From Roseivirga misakiensis (GTDB lineage Bacteria > Bacteroidota > Bacteroidia > Cytophagales > Cyclobacteriaceae), in contig NZ_MDGQ01000003.1 in the NCBI RefSeq assembly GCF_001747105.1, positions 62,001 through 126,000 of the forward strand: a stretch of 64,000 bases of DNA, given 5' to 3'. Below, piece after piece: positions 59,522 through 64,000 of the stretch. Under the pieces are notes generated by a model, which saw only the letters and a list, made by a program, of their open reading frames with translations, had not been told where the DNA came from and ran no database searches. Position 1 is the first letter of the stretch, and every line of letters starts with the position of its first letter. The position numbers and the translations under genes are program-made.

Positions 59522-60664
59522 TTATAACGCGCAAAGTTTTTCAGCAGCTGCAGCTAATGTCTCTTCGTCTTTTGCAAAACAGAAACGTAGTACTTTATTA
59601 TCCTGTTTGTCTTGATAAAATACCGACATTGGAATAGTTGCAACACCAATTTCCTTTGTCATCCATTCTGAAAACTCAACATCTCCCGTATCACTTATGG
59701 CACTAAAATCCATCAACTGAAAGTAAGTCCCTTTGGCCGGAATAGGTTTGAATTTAGAGCTCGCCATCTTGTTCAGAAAGAAGTCTCTTTTTTGCTGATA
59801 CATCGGTGCTACAGATTCATAATTGGAAGCATCTGCTAAATAATCAGCAATGGCATATTGGGTGGCCGTATGAATGGTAAAAGTGTTGTATTGATGTACT
59901 TTTCTAACCTCGGCCATAATTCCCGTTGGAGCCACTAAATAGCCCATACGCCAACCCGTCGCATGAAATGTTTTCCCGAAAGATGAGGTTACAATACTTC
60001 TATTCCTCAATTCTTCAGAACGCAAAACCGACTGGTGCAAATCGCCATCAAAAAGAATATGCTCGTAGACTTCATCCGACAGAATAAATATATCCGTACC
60101 AGAAGTCAACATTTCTAGATTTCTTAAATCATCTGCTGAAATAATTGCACCACTCGGGTTATGTGGTGAATTAATCATGATCATCTTAGTTCGATCTGTA
60201 ATCTTAGATTCAACCGCCTGCCAATCTATGCTGTAATCAGTTTTTCTTAACGGCACTCCGATCGCTTTAGCACCTTGTAAATTGATAATGGGCTCATACG
60301 CATCATAGGCTGGGTCCATAATGATAACTTCATCCCCTGCATGAATCAATGCGCTAATGGTGCTGTTGATGGCTTCTATAGCGCCACAAGTCACCGTAAT
60401 TTCTTGGTCTTCGTTTGGTCGCCAACCGTAACACCTTTCAGTCTTATCCGCAATGGCCTTTCTAAGCACGGGTACACCGGGCATAGGCGCATATTGATTA
60501 AAACCTTGCTTCATATAGTGATGTACACGATCAATGAGCTGAGGAGAAACCGGAAAATCTGGAAAACCCTGGGCTAAATTTATAGCGCCGTGGTCATTGG
60601 CCATTTTCGACATAATCGAAAAGATTGTGGTGCCAACGTTCGGCAACTTGGAGTTGATTTGCAT
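59522..60664 (-). CDS. Pyridoxal phosphate-dependent aminotransferase (methionine/glutamine transaminase type)
   Basis: A 380-residue class I/II aminotransferase. The PLP lysine is Lys231 (SSFGKTFHATGWRMGY). Asp197 and Tyr200 in LSDEVYEHI contact the cofactor, and NSPHNPSGAI is the usual loop. The N-terminal NLAQGFPDFPVSP and the GWRMGYLVAP region are those of the YbdL/kynurenine aminotransferase (glutamine transaminase K) branch, which uses methionine, glutamine and aromatic amino acids. Pairing with an omega-amidase gene supports glutamine as amino donor, for example to regenerate methionine from its 2-oxo acid in methylthioadenosine salvage. The substrate is not proven. Confidence 0.92.
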   Translation of the reverse strand: MQINSKLPNVGTTIFSIMSKMANDHGAINLAQGFPDFPVSPQLIDRVHHYMKQGFNQYAPMPGVPVLRKAIADKTERCYGWRPNEDQEITVTCGAIEAINSTISALIHAGDEVIIMDPAYDAYEPIINLQGAKAIGVPLRKTDYSIDWQAVESKITDRTKMIMINSPHNPSGAIISADDLRNLEMLTSGTDIFILSDEVYEHILFDGDLHQSVLRSEELRNRSIVTSSFGKTFHATGWRMGYLVAPTGIMAEVRKVHQYNTFTIHTATQYAIADYLADASNYESVAPMYQQKRDFFLNKMASSKFKPIPAKGTYFQLMDFSAISDTGDVEFSEWMTKEIGVATIPMSVFYQDKQDNKVLRFCFAKDEETLAAAAEKLCAL

Positions 60665-60676
60665 ATCGCTAATCGA

Positions 60677-63433
60677 TTATCTTTTATCCATCAGTTCCAA
60701 TCCCTGATTAATTCCCTTTTCTAGGGCAGGCACTCCTCTTTCCATCCAAACTGGTTTTGGCGCACCTTTTAAATAGTAATCAAAGAACTGCGCCATTCTG
60801 ATATTAAAATCTAATCGATTTTGTCTTTTTAGTGGCCAGTGAGGCTCCCCATTATAGTTCAGGAACCAAGAAGGTTTGCCTAATCTTCGCAAGGCCGTGA
60901 ACATTTCTATCCCTTGGTACCACGGCACATGACCGTCAGCATCGTTATGCATAATTAGCAAAGGCGTATTCACCTTATCCATATTGAAGATTGGAGAATT
61001 CTCTATAAAACGGGCGGGATATTCCCAAGGTGTACCACCAATTCTACTCTGCGTGTGCTCATACTGAAACTGACGACTAAGCCCTGTCCACCAACGGATT
61101 CCGCCATAGGCACTAATCATATTTGGCACCGGCGCCCCAGCCTCTGCCGCTTTAAAGATGTCAGTTTTCGTCACTAAATAAGCAATCTGATAGCCACCCC
61201 AGCTATGACCTTGTACACCAATATTATCCTTATCAATAAACCCTTTTTCTACTAGAGAAGTAACCCCTGGAATCACACTATTCAGTGCACTCTCTCCCGG
61301 ATAACCAATACGGTAGTTTACGTCTGGATTGAAAATGACATATCCTCTACTGGTATAAAAACTGTAACTAATCGTAGATCTACCAGCAGCTGGTGGGCGG
61401 TGCGAAAACAGTCCATTAGAGCTTTTCTCATAGAAATTCACAATCATTGGGTATTTCTTATTCGGATCGAAATTTTCTGGCTTAATCAGCATACCAGATA
61501 GCTGATCACCGTCTAGAGACATCCAATGCACCAATTCAGCGGTACCCCAATTATACTCGCTCTGCTGAGGATTGGCATTTGAAATTTGGGTTGGCGATTC
61601 AAAAGTGAGGTCGGCATAATGGATGTCTGGAAATACCTCGAAAGACTGCTTCGTAAACATCACATGATCATCATCTTGAGCTTTGACAGGTCTTCCGTAA
61701 TTAAAAGGGCCTGTTAACAATTGATTTCCACGCCCATTTCTAGCGTTATAAGTATAATAGCCACTATGTTTATTCGCGTCGTTGAAAGTAGTCAACAACC
61801 ATTTACCTTTAGGGTCAATAAATCGAGCTTCGTTGTCTAAACGTACATAGCGGTAAGCTGTTCCTGACTCCCTACCTTTAGTCAATCGTTCGCCTTGTCC
61901 ATTTTCTGGATTGAAAGACCAGATGTCGTACCGATCGTAAACCAAGAAGCGTTCATCGTCTTTTGTCCAACCTGCTGAACCATATGAACTTGGAAAGTTT
62001 GGTGAATCATTCAATTCATTGTAAAAGATTTTACCTAAGGTTAAGTTTTGTCTTTTTCCTGTGGCCACATTGTAAGTAAACCATGTGCTATCGGCCGAGC
62101 TATAGCCAAATGCATACTTAGCCGACGGACTGAAAATAACGCCTCCTCTAATCTCTTTCATGGCCATTTTAGTCTCACCAGTCGACACGTTTACCAAGGC
62201 ATAATCTCTATATGTACCGCCCTGCCACTGGCTCTGTAATTGGTAGGGCAAAGACGTATTTACTAAGACCAAATTGGCATTTCCTTCATTACCAAAACTG
62301 GCACTTGGGTATTCCTTGGTAGCTAATTGGACCAGTTTATTCTTTTTGTCTAAATGAATAGCTGTCAAATAAGACTTCCGCTTGTCGTTAGCTACTTGTA
62401 GCTCTTGTACGGTATAAAGTCTAGGCTCGTCATAAGTCCAAACTTCTACATTAACGATTTCCTCATCGATAAGGGAGGTATCTTGAAGAACAGGCGGTGT
62501 AGCTAGACCAAAAAACAGCTTTGACTCATCCTTAGAATAGCTAATATTTCCATCCGATGAAACACGATATCCTTGCGGAGCAGAAACTTGATCAACCACC
62601 TTTTCGGCCCGATCCATACCTTCTTTCCAACTGTAGAGTGCATTAGGCCTCACTAAGGCTTTTGTGGTATCCAAATCAGCCACAAATGCCAGTCTTTCGC
62701 CTGAATTGCTGATGGTCATCTGAGCATACTTACCCTTATCAGCCGTAAAGATTGCTTTTGGTTCGGCAGTATTTAATTCTTGGATATAAACTCCTGGTGA
62801 TTGAACCGTCGCTAGTCCAGTGGTAACAAATGCTAGCTTTTCGCCCTCATTAGCGAACTTATAATCAGTCACATACTTTAATGTATCTTGTTTGCCCGTC
62901 TTTAAGTTTCTAAGCACCACATGATAGCCATTTTTTGCGCTAGCCTTTTTCTCTTTACCATTTACCTTTACGGCATCATCAGTTAGTTGATAAGCCAAAT
63001 AACCTCCCCATTTCGCTGGTGTTTTATACCCTCTAACGTGGGGTATTTTCACAAGACGCTTGTCTTTTACGCTATATATAGCCAGCGTATCGGTCGGCAT
63101 ATCGCTTTTCTTGGTTTTTTGACGTTTTAATTCTCGCACATCGGATTGCCATGGTTTGATAGTGAAAAACACGTAATCAGAATTAAAATCGAAGCGACCA
63201 TTTTCACTTCTTTCGTGAGAAAAAACTAACGCTCCTTTACTATCCTTTAACTTAAAGTGATTATCCGCCTCTCCTTTCTCTAAGGAATAAAGTATAAGCT
63301 CTCCGTTTCTAGAAATTCGCTGACCTTGGATGGTATTCCATATTTCGAAATCAGGATGGTCAAGTATTTTTTTCTGCCCAAATGCGGTAAAACAAGCAAA
63401 TAGACAAATGATGGATAGTAATTTGGCTTTCAT
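60677..63433 (-). CDS. S9 family serine peptidase (prolyl oligopeptidase/DPP-type)
   Basis: A 918-residue exported hydrolase. The signal peptide MKAKLLSIICLFACFTAFGQ is followed by a long beta-propeller-type N-terminal region (about 25-640) and a C-terminal alpha/beta-hydrolase domain. The nucleophile is Ser744 in VQGHSWGGYQIAYL; the acid is in MHNDADGHVPWYQG and the histidine in NGEPHWPLKRQNR. The oxyanion-region segment YPMIVNFYEKSSN is present. It is longer than typical DPP4 (about 700-770) owing to extra propeller sequence. It lacks a T9SS sorting domain, so it is probably periplasmic. It lies 12 bp upstream of the aminotransferase gene on the same strand, so they may be cotranscribed. 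Confidence 0.93.
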   Translation of the reverse strand: MKAKLLSIICLFACFTAFGQKKILDHPDFEIWNTIQGQRISRNGELILYSLEKGEADNHFKLKDSKGALVFSHERSENGRFDFNSDYVFFTIKPWQSDVRELKRQKTKKSDMPTDTLAIYSVKDKRLVKIPHVRGYKTPAKWGGYLAYQLTDDAVKVNGKEKKASAKNGYHVVLRNLKTGKQDTLKYVTDYKFANEGEKLAFVTTGLATVQSPGVYIQELNTAEPKAIFTADKGKYAQMTISNSGERLAFVADLDTTKALVRPNALYSWKEGMDRAEKVVDQVSAPQGYRVSSDGNISYSKDESKLFFGLATPPVLQDTSLIDEEIVNVEVWTYDEPRLYTVQELQVANDKRKSYLTAIHLDKKNKLVQLATKEYPSASFGNEGNANLVLVNTSLPYQLQSQWQGGTYRDYALVNVSTGETKMAMKEIRGGVIFSPSAKYAFGYSSADSTWFTYNVATGKRQNLTLGKIFYNELNDSPNFPSSYGSAGWTKDDERFLVYDRYDIWSFNPENGQGERLTKGRESGTAYRYVRLDNEARFIDPKGKWLLTTFNDANKHSGYYTYNARNGRGNQLLTGPFNYGRPVKAQDDDHVMFTKQSFEVFPDIHYADLTFESPTQISNANPQQSEYNWGTAELVHWMSLDGDQLSGMLIKPENFDPNKKYPMIVNFYEKSSNGLFSHRPPAAGRSTISYSFYTSRGYVIFNPDVNYRIGYPGESALNSVIPGVTSLVEKGFIDKDNIGVQGHSWGGYQIAYLVTKTDIFKAAEAGAPVPNMISAYGGIRWWTGLSRQFQYEHTQSRIGGTPWEYPARFIENSPIFNMDKVNTPLLIMHNDADGHVPWYQGIEMFTALRRLGKPSWFLNYNGEPHWPLKRQNRLDFNIRMAQFFDYYLKGAPKPVWMERGVPALEKGINQGLELMDKR

Positions 63434-63587
63434 AAGTTTATTTTTCGAATGCCTAAGTTAAGGTTCAAGCCATAACCTCCATCTCTTTTTTTATAATTGG
63501 TGGTCCCGAATAGATTAGCATTGAGCTAACCATGAAAACAGATTCTTCTTTTAAAGTCAAATAACGGTCTATAAGGTCTTAATATAG

Positions 63588-63608
63588 TGTGTATCCTGAT
63601 GGTACACA
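63588..63608. promoter_or_regulatory. Inverted repeat upstream of the S9 peptidase gene
   Basis: Arms TGTGTA / TACACA with a 9-nt spacer in the 200-bp gap between the AraC-type gene and the peptidase gene. A possible operator, with no further support. Confidence 0.25.
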
Positions 63609-63635
63609 GAATGCATTTTACAAGGCGCAGTAACT

Positions 63636-64000
63636 CTAGTTCATATTTCTATAATCTCTTGGGCTAAAACCAGTCTTTGATTTAAATAAATTGCTGAAAT
63701 GTTGTGGATATTCAAAGCCAAGAGAGTACGCTATCTCACTAACTGGATGGGAAGAATTTAATAGGATGTTTTTAGCCTTATTCACCACAAACAAATGAAT
63801 ATGCTCGTGGGTAGTTTTACCCGTTTCCTTTTTGAGTAAGTCACTTAAATAGCTGGCTGATAAGCTTAACTCGTTTGCACAAAAAGTAACATTCGGGAGC
63901 CCCGAATTAATTGCTCTATCATTTCGATAATATTCTTTTAGCAATCGTTCAAATTTGGAAACAATATCACTATTAAGATTGGTACGCGTATAAAATTGTC
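63636..64000 (-). CDS. AraC family transcriptional regulator (5' end outside window)
   Basis: The C-terminal part of an AraC-type regulator; the frame is open to the right edge, so the TTG at 63944 is not a real start. The visible 120 or so residues contain the AraC DNA-binding domain with two helix-turn-helix units: FCANELSLSASYLSDLLKKE, then VSEIAYSLGFEYPQHFSNLF followed by KSKTGFSPRDYRN. The linker form LLKEYYRNDRAINSGLPNVTF is typical of Bacteroidota regulators with an N-terminal cupin-like domain. It is on the same strand as, and 200 bp upstream of, the S9 peptidase gene; control of that gene is possible but unproven. Confidence 0.9.
   Translation of the reverse strand, partial: QFYTRTNLNSDIVSKFERLLKEYYRNDRAINSGLPNVTFCANELSLSASYLSDLLKKETGKTTHEHIHLFVVNKAKNILLNSSHPVSEIAYSLGFEYPQHFSNLFKSKTGFSPRDYRNMN

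Overview
This window reads as a chromosomal segment of a Bacteroidota, most likely a marine or free-living member of the Cytophagales. I infer this from seven proteins carrying type IX secretion system (T9SS) C-terminal sorting domains, a PorP/SprF + PorE-like gene pair, a FecI/FecR/TonB-receptor operon, B-type sdhCAB, several exact matches to the Bacteroidetes promoter consensus (TTTG, about 19 nt, TAnnTTTG) and a moderate-to-low GC content. I cannot name the species from sequence alone.

Layout. 1-5597: the 3' part of a large DUF11-repeat T9SS type B substrate followed by its PorP/SprF-family partner and a PorE-like OmpA protein. 5599-6354: an unrecognised lipoprotein on the other strand. 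6466-19395: one 12.9-kb gene for a 4309-residue secreted protein with five NHL beta-propellers on a regular pitch of about 520 residues, three tandem MBG-like modules and a type A sorting domain. 19624-23131: sdhCAB with a near-perfect promoter. 23316-32107: three tandem paralogous T9SS type B proteins of about 950 residues, then a DCC-family protein, fabD, folK and bioB. 35186-42222: an outer-membrane barrel protein and a five-gene tyrosine/homogentisate catabolic operon (amino-acid dehydrogenase, hmgA, hppD, fahA, flavin reductase-like), with a divergent Lrp/AsnC regulator.

42368-44693 is a SprB-repeat T9SS type B protein split by a frameshift in a run of seven G, which separates the signal peptide from the sorting domain. 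valS and a small lipoprotein follow. 48095-49321 is the oddest stretch: downstream of a tRNA-Val(UAC) lie three tandem units of about 368 bp. Each holds a small GIY-YIG nuclease gene (two intact, one broken), a tRNA-type terminator and a tRNA 3'-end fragment interrupted by an 18-bp perfect palindrome.

49480-54589 is an ECF sigma - FecR - TonB receptor - second FecR operon with no SusD gene. The rest holds murF, an FG-GAP/VCBS T9SS type A protein with a small unrecognised partner, an omega-amidase next to a methionine/glutamine-type aminotransferase, a large S9-family peptidase, and the 3' part of an AraC regulator cut by the window edge.

The window mixes housekeeping genes with a heavy investment in cell-surface and secreted proteins that depend on T9SS. 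The best candidates for something undescribed are the GIY-YIG/tRNA-remnant array, the poly-G frameshift that may switch a surface protein, and the giant NHL super-repeat protein. Promoters, operators and terminators here were found by eye from consensus matches and inverted repeats and are predictions.
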